Position numbers and translations under genes: made by a program. From Plasmopara viticola (taxonomy: Eukaryota > Oomycota > Peronosporomycetes > Peronosporales > Peronosporaceae), in contig MBPM02000009.1 in assembly GCA_001695595.3 (NCBI GenBank), forward strand, positions 1,178,001 to 1,242,000: a stretch of DNA of 64,000 nucleotides, in the 5' to 3' direction. The notes below the pieces were generated by a model. The model saw nothing but the letters and a program-made list of their open reading frames with translations. It made no database searches and had not been told where the DNA came from. Shown one piece after another: positions 33,501-45,788 of the stretch (positions are counted from its first letter, which is position 1; each line of letters begins with the position of its first letter).

Positions 33501-35044
33501 CCGACAAATAACATACAACAATTGGCCGACCCATTAAAGCTGTCCCCATTTTAAAGATTAGGCTCACATCGAGAACAGAGAGAAGTACTTTTTTGACTTG
33601 CCAGAAGCGCCCGCGCATTTACGTCCTAAAGTTACGCTTGGTGCTGATGTAAAGATTGCCAATACTTTAACTGCATTGTTTAAAGGAATTTTATAAAGCT
33701 TGTAGCATATTGCTCCACATATGTGGTGCGTCAGCGCGCTTGATACGCAGTGTAAATAGTTAGACACTATTCGTAATTTTGGTCTGTCTATCAATTTTTG
33801 TCAAACCTTAAAGATCTGACAAACAAATTTGTTTAAATGACCATGGTGCTCAAACTCAGCGTCCATGACTATCTCAGCTAATTGTTCCCCAGTGATACCA
33901 ACTAAAAATGTTGTCAAATGCACTAATTTTTTTGAGCGGAAGACAAGCATTACGATGCTGATGTTGCCAATAGATTTTAATGAGAAAAACCAAAGTTTAT
34001 GCAATTATACCAGTTCTCACAAAACGACATGATTAGTACAGAATCGACGTAGTTTAAAGCTTTGATGCGGCCACCTCTTTGCACATAGGGGATACTGTGT
34101 CTCGTTTTGTTGTGACACCTTCTCATATAAATGTTATAAGAGGAATATTATAGGCCAAAAGTATAGATTGAGGTCCCTTGCGTAGCGGTATTACCCGCTG
34201 TTGTAAATCTAAGACAACTTCCTGTGAGAAGACGTCACTCATAATTGGAGCACCATCCTTTGTAACTTTAGAAGATAGCGCTGTCAGCGATAATTATTTA
34301 TTTTCGAAGACATATTCGTACCTTCAATGCCTTTTGACTTATTTTGTTCGCTTTACCCCTTTGTGAGTTCGCGAAAGAATGTGATGGATTGGCTTTCGGA
34401 AAATTTTGCAAGGTCCAATCGTACATTGTGCTCTGGACTGCCTACGAACGGTGTTACTTTTCACTAAACGCAGATATTCCTAAGGATCTCAATTTATATT
34501 CCGGTTGGTGGGGCTGGTTTACTTCTTTTGGCTTGATGGTATTTGTCGATTTGGTCCCTTTGTTCAGCGGGACGCAGGAAGAGTGATTTGCGGCGTGTAT
34601 ATTTATTTAGACGGCGTACTAGGTATGTAATTGATCGAGATTGGCTACTTTGCGTGCAATTTCAGCCTTTTATAATCACCTTATTCTCACCAATACTTGT
34701 TCGTTGCAAGAAGCAGATAAAACCTAGCTCGGGAGGGTCATGTCATTCGTTCAAGCGAAATTCCGCGCCGACCTGATTTGCTGGGTGCATGGCGTTGGTT
34801 TTGGGATGTGGTTAAACAAATCCAACCACATAAGCACAGGCACTACAAAAAGGTAGACCTATTGTATACTAGCTCATTAACGGGGAAGTGACTGGTTATT
34901 TTATTTCTCTTTGTGTGAGTGCAAATCAGATAGAAATGTACAAAGCGTAGTGCTCAATCGCTAAACTTGATCGGATCTTCCATCCACCTGATCGGATAGT
35001 TGCATCCTACTGATTAGCGTGTAAGCTATTGAGTAAGTAAATAT

Positions 35045-35300
35045 TGTTGATCCGATACGTAAGAAGACCATGTTTGATCTGATACGTGAAGCGCAGTTCT
35101 GTAGCCGATCCTATATGCCCTGCGATTGCGTTGAGATTGCTGTATACAGCTATTAAGCTTTTATATAGTATCTCGTTCATTAGATCAACTACCTATTCTT
35201 TCAAGCAGCTTATCTCATCCATTCTCTGGCTACACGTTATAGACACAATCGACAAGCGTCAGACTTCTTAATAAAGCAGTACGCAACCGTTGTGGTGTCA
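35045..35300 (+). repeat. Possible solo LTR or LTR remnant
   Basis: The stretch starts TGTTGATCCGATACG and ends GGTGTCA, giving the TG...CA ends of an LTR. It has a TATA-like TTTTATATAGTA at about 35159-35170 and an AATAAAG polyadenylation-like signal at about 35271. Related 9-11 base words (GATCGGAT, GATCCGATACG, GATCTGATACG) occur in and just before it. No 5-bp target duplication is visible at these edges, and no partner copy lies in the window, so the call is weak. Confidence 0.3.
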
Positions 35301-38300
35301 TATTATGGTGCTTCATCGAGCGCCTTTCTAGGGACTCACCCCTCAAGCTCAGTTCGATCGGGTTCTGGTCATTGCCCTTGAAGAAGGTCTAAATTTTGCT
35401 AAAGCTCTGAGCTTTGCTTGACAATACTAACAAAGTGTTTAAGTCTCTTTGACTTGCTTACTGGAGCATCCTTAAGCGTATTTCGACTAAAGCCGTTAAT
35501 TGTTGATAGTTGCTGATTCCGGATCTCTCTTTGCTGCCTCTTGCCAGCAACGCTATTCTTTGATAAAGTGCGGCAGCTGATAACCAGACAGATAGATACG
35601 GCTGAATGCCGACATGTCGTGCAGAAAAAACCTTGATTACGCACGCGACGTGAACTAAGACGTCTTCGTTATCGAAATTTAAACATTTAAATGGATACAA
35701 ACTTTCGCGATCAACTCACATTATTGGAAGTCCAAACAGTCGCGGTCCAAAAGAGTAAAAGAACGACTCTGGTGGCAAATTCTTAATGATTAGGTAATAT
35801 TACTCTTTACTATAAAATAAGCACGAGTCATCTTTTTCACTAAGGAACAAGTTCAATTCAATTTGCGGAAGGTGTAGGAATCGCAAAGACTAATTGTTTC
35901 TCGGAGATCTCAAAAACAGACATGAGGCACGGCAAAAAAGTACTGTCACGCCCTTTTGTTTTTTTGTTAAGAACGTTTCTCACTAAAATCAAAGCTGCCG
36001 CTTACACGCCGACCTCACCTTTTATTGAAATTGACTTGATCGGACCATGTACCAGTACTACCATCTTCTACGGTATGAGGATTTGTATCTAACCTCTCGT
36101 GACCTTTGGTACAAAGCGTGTACTAGCGAAATCTGTCGTGATTTTTGCCCGCAGTCGGATTGTTAACATCGAAGAGCGCTTAATGAATGTCATGGTCCTG
36201 CCTTGGCAGATGGGACAGGATTGAGATTCTTTATCATCTGATATGTTTGTACTTCCAGATTAGCGGGACCTGATCGCTCAGCTGCTGGTCCAACTAGCCT
36301 CAGTCATTCCGCTTATTGGGATCGAGAGTTTGCTATATATCTAGTACCGCTCCACCAATCTTGTTTGCTATCTTAATCGAAGCAAATTGGCCTGTCGAGC
36401 TCTCTGTGCTAACGTCGGCGTCCCGACACTGTCTAGGTGGCACAATCCGATTGCAAATCCGGATCAGACATAGATAGTCGTTGCAGCTAATTAGTTGGCT
36501 TTGGCAATGTTCTTCCAAGAAACTTCTTCTTTGACTGCATCTTTAAACGACAGCCTTGAAGAAGTTTTGGCTGGTCTGTCTTCACTCCGATCAAAATCTA
36601 ATGTTATTGAGTCACCAAGCAATTTGGTAGAGTTGTTGTCGTTTTGATTCTTGCTAACATTGTCTATAACGGGTCGCCGCCGTCAGGTAGTAGCGTTCAA
36701 AGTCAAATTTACGTTACAGCTAGCAATTAAGCTGCAAGTCAAAGATTGGACAGCTCAAGTTCTGCCAGCGGTATACTTAAAGAAGGAGGATTGAGCGCGG
36801 ATGGAAATCATATATCCACTTATTTTTCGCAAGGAAGTAAACTTGCCTCTCCTTCTTCACCAACTACACAACGACGGTAAGCGAACCGCACTCTTGCAGA
36901 CGACGATACCTCAGACCTAACTTTTGCTCTTTGCTGAAATTTATGTCAAGATAATCTACTTCGATTTCAACGTTGCTTAGTGACTTATTCCTCTTTTCTT
37001 TAGCTTTCCCTTAACTGGCTGTTTGCTTTTCGAGCCGTCTCCAAGCGATTTGGTCTGTATCGAGGCACTTTAATCACGAAGACTTGCGCTAAAAGTTGGC
37101 GAAAAACGCCCATTGAAAAGGATTGTACTTAGGCTACGTCCGTTTGCTTTTAAAACGCGGGACGGTACTTTTAGCTATACAATTCTATAGTCGATATAGT
37201 ACAATGAGCTTACTGAAAGTGGACTTGTTGTGTTTTAGTTACTTTTGCTAAGAGCATATCCAGCGCTCATTTAAGCAATCATGAACTAAATCAGAAATCT
37301 TGTTGAAGTAAATAATGACCGCTAAAGAAACCTTTCCGACTAATCTGATTGTTATTTTTTGTGAATGTGAATTTTTGCACGAATTTGTTTCTCTTCTAAT
37401 TTCATGGCAAGGAGATGCTGGCGTTTTGATTCTTAATTTGGATCAAGCGAATAGTTTAATGATCATCTTGGACGCTTCGACAACCTTCGATCGCCATGAC
37501 TCATGGTACAATCGCTTTTAAGAATGGATTTCTCCTGTTTTTAGCTTGCCTCATTAAAATTTTAACCCGCAAGCACCGAATGATATTTTCTTATTTAAGC
37601 CTCTCTTCGCTGTACAAGTTGATCATGGTTTCGCCCGAAGTTTCTTCAACTCACTGCATTTAACATACGATTGGCATTTTTCTCTCCTTCTCTTCCATAT
37701 TGAGTCTCTTGTAACAATAATATTGTTATCGAAATCAATTTGCTTGATTTGATCCAATCACCTAGTAAACGACTTGATCGAAACATCCACCTCGATGTTA
37801 TTGATAGAATTGTCTCCAACTTGTAGTGTGTGGACAGCCTGCGATAATTCCTTTCTCTCACTTTTTCACGACGGACAACCCAACACAAATGCTCGAACTC
37901 TGCACACTTTTAAATCCTTATATTGGCTGACTTTAATCTTTTTTCGCTCAAACCCTATTTGCAAAGATCCAAAATTTCTATACACGTCAATCCCTGCTCA
38001 ATTGGCTTGGCCCTCCCAAACCACTACGTATTTGCTCTGGGTGCATTTGCATCTCGTACGGCTTTTACATCGGCCTCAAGCTCATACTCTTTTAGCTTTC
38101 ACCCTCTCGCAGAGAATGCTCATCAGAATTTATTGATCGATTTCGCCGATGTTTTGCGTAAGAACTGTGCGATCCATCACATGTACAATTGGGAAATATA
38201 TTTTATATTCGCTATACGCATGCTACATTGCCATTCTATTTACCTGAATATACGGATGCAAGTCTGCCCCCATTTTCCTCCGTAATTCGATCCAACAAAC

Positions 38301-39511
38301 CCAATCACCCATCTTAATGTCACAAAGCTGTTGAACCTCGTTGTGCTGACATACTCGATCTCTAACCGTTTATTGCAACGATAGGCCCGATTGATACTGC
38401 CACTAAGCCAGCGAGATTGGGACGAGTATGTGGAGTGTTTGTAATTCATTGTCACTACAGCGTATGATCGCACGTAGGGTGCGACTTCGCATAAAATATT
38501 ATACAAACCGATCGATTATAGTTACAGAGTTATCGCTTGAAAGCTCTAGTTAGCGAGATCGTAATCTGCATCGGTTGTGTTTTTTTTTTTTACATTGTAC
38601 AAAACTCGGACAAGGATTAGCACTATATTTTTAAATTTTCTATTCGATCAAAGGCTATATGTCAATTTTGTGCGCTATCTCTTTCCCAAAATGCAACGAA
38701 GTGCCCAAATAAAGTCAGGCATCAATTGAGTTGCCGATCATGGTGAATCGCTCAAGTCGCTTCAATCATTTTCCTACTTCACAATCTACACATTGTCTCA
38801 AAACCTTTGCACGGGCCTTAGCAGGCCATGTGGGTGGCAATGTGCCCTGATTCGTTGGCTCGTCACGTCACTCTTGACTTGAGCAATTCCGGTCTAGCCA
38901 TAGTTTCTTGGATGCGGGTTTCTTTATGACTAGACCACGCTTGCACATCTAATTATTTGCTTAAGCACTGCAGAAAGAGAGCCCAATTTCGTCGGCCCCG
39001 TAGCCGTACGTGTACGGCCGAGCTTCAACCACACTGAATTTTATACGTTAACTCAGATGCGGTTCTTAATCTTGTGTTAAATCATTTTCGGCTTAAGCTT
39101 CGAGTTTTTATCTCGTAGTATTCTGCTGAATTACTTCTGTCTGTAAGTGTTCTGTCCGAGTCGCGCTTTGGCTTTTTAAGTGAAACCGTAGCCTTTGAAG
39201 CAAAATCACTATCTGTTGTAGGCCCACCCTTTAGCACAAAGCCCATTTTTGGCGCAAAGATAACTTCGGATGCCGAAAAAACAATTGAGAAGCCAATTTG
39301 GTCATTTTTAAAAGACTTTTATTTCCAGCACCCGTTTTCTCTGCCGTTTTGGTCTTGATTCTGAGCTGAACCTTAGAAGTTAAAGAGTACCCGTTTCCGC
39401 TGATTGTATATAAATTTAAGTTTTCAAAACGGACATTAAAAGTAGCCGCTGCATAACTCCAATACTTGGAATTAAAGAGTTGGCTTTTCGCTGAAAAAGG
39501 TTATGAAGAAA

Positions 39512-39650
39512 TAGTAGCATCTGATGCACGACAGACAGCCTGTCGGCATTTACACTAATTTACATACTCCTAAAAAGTGCCATAAAGATGTAGTGGCACC
39601 TGGTGGACGACAGGCAGCCTGTCGTTAAATTTTTTTGATCGACATACTCC
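39512..39650. repeat. Two diverged tandem-like repeats each carrying a short hairpin
   Basis: Two related segments of about 60 bp (near 39512-39575 and 39588-39650) share the order GTAG(C/T)-x-GCA, then ACGACAG(A/G)CAGCCTGTCG, then a T/A-rich spacer and ACATACTCC. In the second copy CGACAGG-CAG-CCTGTCG is a perfect 7-bp stem with a 3-base loop; in the first copy the stem has one mismatch. Confidence 0.65.
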
Positions 39651-40341
39651 CTGCCTGTTTTGCGGTAAAACATGGTTGCTTACCAAAAAAAAAATAAGTG
39701 CGATACACATAAATGCCTGGTTTTATACTTCAGTTTTGTTCCTGCACGTCTCCTCCGCGCAAGGTTCTTTGGGATCTCGCTGCATATGTTCTAGATTATC
39801 CATTACTTTTAAGGTGTAAGTTCGAGTTTGTCGTGTTTCGATAATCTCTAATGTTGTAGTCATACTTTACACATAGCCGGCTGCCCCAGCTACAAATCTA
39901 GGTTGATTCGCTTTTTCACTATAGCCCAGGTTGTCACCACACGTATTACTTTTTCATCGAAGCAAAAGATAAGCAAACGTACCACATTTTATGTCAAAGC
40001 GTAATCAGGTCGACAGTTTTGTGACGTGGTAACATAATTCCTTGCACAAAGGGGATGCTAGGAATCTTGCACGATCTTTTGTTAAGCAGCTTTGATTACT
40101 AGCGTTGATCTGAAGATAAATTGTACAATAAAATAGGAAATTTTTACATCATGTACGTAGTCTTTCAATGAGCAGTAATCTTTTCTACGGCAATTTACGC
40201 AGGACTTTATCTCTTACTTACATATTTGCTTTAGTGCAAAAATAATGAAAATATTGAAGAATGCTTGTCGTGCACTATTCATCTAAGGTTATTAGCAGCA
40301 CAAAATTTATGCAGGTCCTCCCATCAAAACCGATATGAGAT

Positions 40342-40878
40342 TCACGCATTACTCAATGACAGCTTTAAAAGAGCTCGATATGTCGGCTCTCGAGGCGTAT
40401 TCAAGAGGCTTTTGCGCAAAGCCGGCCTCTGTCCCTGAGTTTTCATTGGCAGCAAATGCTGTGAATGTGCCAAACACTGTGCCGCAGCAATCCAGAAGTC
40501 AAGAAAGCATTTAAGAAAAGAAGGCTCTGTAGAAGCCTTCTCTACACGCGTATCCCTTCCGTATTTTTCCGCTTGGTCGACCTCTCCACCGAGCGTCAAA
40601 GTGGTGGGAGTGATGAAGCTTGCGGTATGTTGAGAAAAATCCATATGCTGAATTTCAGAGAAAAAGCCTACCCCTGGGGTGATTATAGTAAATATATCAC
40701 CGGCGTAGGAGACGAGAAAGCCGGCAAGATTAGCGACGACTAACCGAAGAACATTACTCAGGGTGGCCCTGATCTTTTGCGTTTGGGCTTCCGAACTCGC
40801 CCACCATCGGGAACTGACCCGTGTCGCCGCCCCATTATGAATTTTTTCATTCTCGGGACAGCGAATTGAACAAGTTAA
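40342..40878 (-). pseudogene. Effector-like open frame lacking a start, candidate RXLR-type pseudogene
   Basis: A 178-codon frame is open on the minus strand, but its first ATG lies in the middle (about 40642). Before that a hydrophobic segment (RATLSNVLRLVVANLAGFLV, about 40770-40711) reads like a signal peptide, but the codon where a start would be expected is ATC (40771-40773). Downstream a DTRVEKASTEPSF stretch is loosely reminiscent of the RXLR-dEER region of oomycete secreted effectors. The best motif is not canonical, so this is only a suggestion. It stands isolated in repeat-rich DNA, where such genes typically live. Confidence 0.3.
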
Positions 40879-43181
40879 TTATGGGCCTTTCGGATATTTT
40901 ACAAAACTCAAGGTATCGTCCCTCGCGCAATAATAATGGAAGGAAGTTGGCTAGGAGAGATTCAATGTTCGAAATGCTATCTTATGGCAGCTATGCTTGT
41001 ACTCGTAGCACGGTTTCAGATCCCACTAAAATATCTACTCGGCGGCGTAAAAGCTTATATATAAGGGAGGCTTGCACCCTGATACCTTAAGATACCCTCC
41101 AGCACTCTACTTTTAAGACTCACATTAAAAAAAGCCAATTACATTGATATCATTCGCTAGCGAGGAGTAAACCTATCTCACTAATTCGGTAAATTACAAG
41201 CCACCTCCGAATTATCTCAGCTTTGGTATTATGGCTAACCACTTAAAGTCCGAGCGTGTGTATGCGGTCGCTCCCACTTGACCTGAACCCGCAACCAAAG
41301 CACAGCAACTTACTTACAAGGCATACACTACTTCTGATAACGGATCGCAATGGCTCTCACGAGTCACGTAGAGATGAATAGACGCGCTAGCTCTTAGCAC
41401 CCGAAATATCTTCACAATATACTTCACAAGGAAGTACTGCGGGCCTGTGAGGTGGAAGGGCACAAAGAGAGGCTGCTTTTGCCTTAGTTTGGCGCCATCA
41501 ATTTAAAGGAACAGTAGCATTTGCGCGAGCAAATGTACGCTTTCAAATTAGCCCGGAAGGTCAGGCTACAGCTTCTGTAGGACGACCCCCACATTTTCGA
41601 TGCCCTTTATGAATGAGCTTTACGGCTGGAGAAATAACCGCGCGTCTTAGAGCTAGCTTATTATAACTGCGTTGGAAAGTCACTTTCCTTCGTAGTGAGC
41701 CCCAAAATTTGCCCATTTATTAGTTTTTGCTCTAATTCTTATAAAGATCAATTGGAGTTTCTTTTAACATCACCGCTACCTGCACTTGAATACCTGAGTG
41801 AGAAGCGGGCTAACGCATAGGTCGCCCGTGAGCATAGTCACCATGACCTGTTCGGGGAGTAGCACCCCTGTAGCTCGCACCTAGTTTGTCTGCAGATAAA
41901 TAAGCTTGTGCACTGGCGAAGCTCAACATTCGTTGGAAGAACTATTGCTTTCAACAACCTTCTTGTGCTCTCAAAAGACAAAGAAATCAAATAAATGTCC
42001 TTCATGAATGAGAGCCAAACGTTTGGCCTGGCCCATAGATAAGAAATGGCAATTGCTACACTCATTTGACCCTCTATGATGATGACCGCTTAAAAGCTAT
42101 CATAACATTCCTGATCTAGGAGAGAAAGTAGAGTTATTTTAGTAATTCCACTGATTTATATTATACACAAGGCGCTACTGCCGGGACTATTAAAACCTAT
42201 GCTGACTGAGGCCTAGATAATAAATTTTATGTGTAGAGCCCAAACGCCGTGACGCATTTAGGCTGCTTGGCAGCAGTGAGGGCTGCGATTGTTGTCGTCT
42301 CGTCATCGAAAGTGTATAAGCCAGCATGTCTTTCAAGCAGCGTGAGCTACGCATTTGACAAATGCAGAATGATAGTTATGATATCTTTGGCATGATTTAC
42401 GTGAACAATAAAAATACGATGTGCTACCAGGGGTAACGCGGTCAGACAGCACCTTGCACAGAGAAAGCATGTAGTATCTTTGAGTGAACAGCCGTTCAAT
42501 AGTGTGGCAGATGAGGCCCAATCTGTGCCAACAGCCTTGCTGTAGCAGATGCTCTTTGTGGCACCATTTGTGAATTTTAATTTGTAAGGGCTCGATCGTC
42601 AATGTTTGGATGATTTTATGCATTGTTTTTGAAAGCACACCAGAGTTTGATTTTGAGCGACCTCATAAATGCAATTTTGAGACTGCTTTTTAATTTTTGC
42701 ATATTTGGATCTTAAATTCGCTACGTAATTTATTCGTCGTGCACTAGACGCGGAAAGTCTCCTTTTCAACACAGTCGCTCGGCTTCATGTGCAATTGATA
42801 ATGAATGCTTTATTTACGTGCTGTAAGCGTCGAACTTCTTTTTACGTCGTCACTTCAGTGACCAACAAGAGAGTTTTTGCTAAACTTTCTGAACTTTAAG
42901 ATCAGTACTTGAACTTGATGCACTCTACTTGGCGCTGTACAAAGTTCTGATTTTTTTACTATACTGTGACTACGTTCAACCGCAAAGCAAAGGCGTGGAG
43001 GCGTACCCTCAAAGTCGCGAGGGATAGCTAAGTCTAGGATGTTCTACGTGTAGGGTGCCGTTAACGTTATCGTTTAGCGCTATTGGAAACAATTGCACAG
43101 TTGGACTATATGTGCAAAACAATGAGCCAAAATCTTTGTGCGACCTGCGTTCCAAAGAAACTTGAAAATCAATTTTCAACC

Positions 43182-45788
43182 ATGTTGTCGTTGCTATCAT
43201 CGTCGTTGCTTCTCCACGTTGTTATCGCAGTGAATAACGACGCAACCGTACCCTTCAATGGACACAACACAATCACCACGCTGCAGTATGCACTAGCGTT
43301 CATCGTGGTGCTTGTGGCTGCTCATCCACTCGGTCTCTTATTCCCCAAGCTTTTCAAATTGCCATTAATCACTGGTTATTTGATTATTGGAATCATCGTC
43401 GGGCCATTTGTGTCAAATCTACTACCGAAAGAGCTGATTGATCTGTTAGCTCCATCCGTAAGCGGCTTAGCGTTGTCCTTCATCTCGTTCCAAGCGGGTC
43501 AGGAGCTCTATCTCCCAGAATTAAAACCACAGCTGAAACAAATTGGGATCCTTCTAGGTACCCTTTACGCCACAGCCATGACGATTCTCACTAGCGTACA
43601 CTTTTTGGCTAATAACGCCTTCTTCTACGACGATTTTACTTCAATGTGTCAATTAGGCATCGCCCTCATGTTTGGCTCCATTTCGGTGCTTGGCTCCCCT
43701 GCGACGGTAATGGCCATTAAGATCGAGCTCAACAGTGTTGGACCATTTACCAATCTCATGCTTGGAGTCACGATGACAGCCGAGTTCGTGGTGCTTGTGT
43801 CATTTTCCATCGCTCGAATCGTCTGCTCAATCTATTGTGCCGACTTGAACGTATCAGTGGGAAACGTCATCTTTACACTAGCCATAGTCGTGTCTAATTT
43901 GCTAGTCGGAGGGCTTCTTGGTCTCGTAATTATTCTTATCTTTAAGATCCCAGGAAGTACAGCAAGCGAACACATGGATCTACATGACCCAAAATTAATT
44001 TCAATATCTAACCTCGAACGCTTGGAAGCTTCTGAAAACGTCGACAGGATGCCACATTGGCACCATGCGTACGTAGAAACAGTTGACGAAATTATAAGGC
44101 ACAACTTGTGGACACCGACAATGTCGCTGTGCTTCAAAGGCTTTCTCTGGCTATCGATTGGTTACGTATTTTATCTATCCACTTCAACAATTAGCGAGGC
44201 GACAGTAGCATCGTACGGACGGCCGTGGGAAGTGAGATTCGAGCCTCTGCTCGTACTTATGTTGGCTTCGTGTCTTGCAGGCCACTACTCGTTAATTCGC
44301 CATGACATGCACGTGATTCTCGATACCGTGGCGCCATACATGTTTCTGCCGTTCTTCGTCATGACCGGAGCCGGACTCAAACTTGATAAAGTCGTGACAG
44401 CCCTTCCTCTCATGAGCTTGTACATTTTTCTGCGGTTTCTATCCGTCTTTATTGCTTGCTACTTAAGTGGACGATATCTACTGAAACTTCCTTTCAAGCA
44501 ATACAACAACCTATGGCTTACAATGACCCCCCAAGCTGGTGTGGCTTTGGGGGTGGCTGATGAAGTCAGAAATTTGAGCACTGAGCCTTGGGCAGCTGAA
44601 TTCGCAGCGACAATAGTATCAGCTGTGGTTATTAATCAGATTATTGGACCCGTGCTGTGTGCCATTGGTCTTAAACATGCGGGCGAGAGCATGTACTATC
44701 GAACCAATACAGCTCAACCTGCAGATAGCCGAAATGACCTATCCGGGACAGCTAGCAGCGTTCAAATTGGTCAATCTCTCCAACAAAGCAATCGTGACCC
44801 GCGTGCTTTTCTCCCTTTTTTCAATGTTAAAAATGCAGTGGTCATTGGCGAAGACAAAATAGCTTTCGAGATTGCACTTGAACTGTCGCATTACGGAGTT
44901 CAAGTGAATGTGCCGTTGCTGGAACAGGAGCAAGCAGACAAGTGGAATCTCATCAATGAAAGTAGTCTTAACCGTTCTTTGAATGGTGATTTGATTCAAT
45001 ACAAGAATAAGGTTAATAATCGGCAGCAGAACGTCTTACACGTGCACGGAATGACAGCAGCTGACGCGTTGATTTTCACGGGAGACAGCACGCGCTCATT
45101 GGATCACATTCGTCAGATCAAAGCACAAGTTGGAGAACATGCCCCTCGCATGATTGCAGTTATATCAGACTATACGTACAGCAAGGAGCTAGGAGAACTC
45201 GGGGTGCTAATTATCCACTCGGCCATTGCTTTAGCCAACATTGCAACTCGGATGGCGTTGCTCGAGTACAAGCTCGCCGAATCGCTTTCACATGAAATCA
45301 GTACCACGAGCGACTTTGCAACGGCAGCGTATATTATGAATAGCGAGAGTAGCCCTTCATTGCCCAAAATGCGACTCGACGGTCGCCGCTTGGCTCTAGG
45401 CAGGAGTGTCGTCACCCACCATTCGGTCAATTACGATAGACTGGCCAAGGCTCTTGCTGCTGTAAATTTGCCTGTGCCTCCTCCACCATTGCGTGTGTCC
45501 ATGTTTGGTACCTCAGCAGCTGGGTTTGATCCATTTGTCAATCGTGGCGAGGGCATGTCAGAGTACGAACATTTTGTGGTGCAAGATGAGTCCGACGGCA
45601 TTGACGAGAATGTCTCCAATGGGCAATTTGTCCAGCGTACGTCTTGCTTAAATGTTTCCCAAACATCACGAGGTCGCAATCCATACTTGCTTATGCAATT
45701 CCGACCACCTCGACCTTCTAGAAATAGTCCTTCTCAGCTTTCATCAAGCGGAGGAAGGGTTGATCATGGAGAGATCCCGCAAGGGTAA
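43182..45788 (+). CDS. CPA2-type monovalent cation/proton antiporter with RCK-like C-terminal domain
   Basis: Single-exon gene, 868 residues from the preferred ATG at 43182. This ATG gives a clean signal-like start (MLSLLSSSLLLHVVIAV); in-frame ATGs at 43110 and 43125 would add 24 or 19 residues. A membrane domain of about 12 hydrophobic helices covers residues about 35-500. Family features include the early HPLGLLFPKLFKLPLITGYL and GIIVGPF block, SGLALSFISFQAGQEL, FGSISVLGSPATVMAI and, near the end, MTPQAGVALGVADEV, as in KefB/NapA-type exchangers. A soluble Rossmann-like region follows (NAVVIGEDKIAFEIALELSHYGVQV to about residue 720), resembling an RCK/TrkA-N domain, although the glycine motif is degenerate. 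The C-terminus is Ser/Pro-rich. The protein likely exchanges Na+ or K+ for H+ at the plasma or an organelle membrane. A substrate cannot be read from the sequence. Confidence 0.87.
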   Translation: MLSLLSSSLLLHVVIAVNNDATVPFNGHNTITTLQYALAFIVVLVAAHPLGLLFPKLFKLPLITGYLIIGIIVGPFVSNLLPKELIDLLAPSVSGLALSFISFQAGQELYLPELKPQLKQIGILLGTLYATAMTILTSVHFLANNAFFYDDFTSMCQLGIALMFGSISVLGSPATVMAIKIELNSVGPFTNLMLGVTMTAEFVVLVSFSIARIVCSIYCADLNVSVGNVIFTLAIVVSNLLVGGLLGLVIILIFKIPGSTASEHMDLHDPKLISISNLERLEASENVDRMPHWHHAYVETVDEIIRHNLWTPTMSLCFKGFLWLSIGYVFYLSTSTISEATVASYGRPWEVRFEPLLVLMLASCLAGHYSLIRHDMHVILDTVAPYMFLPFFVMTGAGLKLDKVVTALPLMSLYIFLRFLSVFIACYLSGRYLLKLPFKQYNNLWLTMTPQAGVALGVADEVRNLSTEPWAAEFAATIVSAVVINQIIGPVLCAIGLKHAGESMYYRTNTAQPADSRNDLSGTASSVQIGQSLQQSNRDPRAFLPFFNVKNAVVIGEDKIAFEIALELSHYGVQVNVPLLEQEQADKWNLINESSLNRSLNGDLIQYKNKVNNRQQNVLHVHGMTAADALIFTGDSTRSLDHIRQIKAQVGEHAPRMIAVISDYTYSKELGELGVLIIHSAIALANIATRMALLEYKLAESLSHEISTTSDFATAAYIMNSESSPSLPKMRLDGRRLALGRSVVTHHSVNYDRLAKALAAVNLPVPPPPLRVSMFGTSAAGFDPFVNRGEGMSEYEHFVVQDESDGIDENVSNGQFVQRTSCLNVSQTSRGRNPYLLMQFRPPRPSRNSPSQLSSSGGRVDHGEIPQG

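Larger units (their letters stand above)
29652..43181. other. 13.5 kb gene-free AT-rich region with repeat relics
   Basis: No intact gene of recognisable family. Many frames under 120 codons lie on both strands with no domains. Within it are an AT microsatellite (30535-30554), an LTR-like segment (35045-35300), a pair of hairpin-bearing repeats (about 39510-39650) and an effector-like open frame (40342-40878). The rest looks like decayed repetitive DNA; I could not identify polymerase or integrase motifs. Confidence 0.55.

Noticed and set aside
37774..38285. Two overlapping 120-codon plus-strand frames
   Set aside because: They lie in two different frames of the same AT-rich DNA, have no start in good context and no domain; probably chance.
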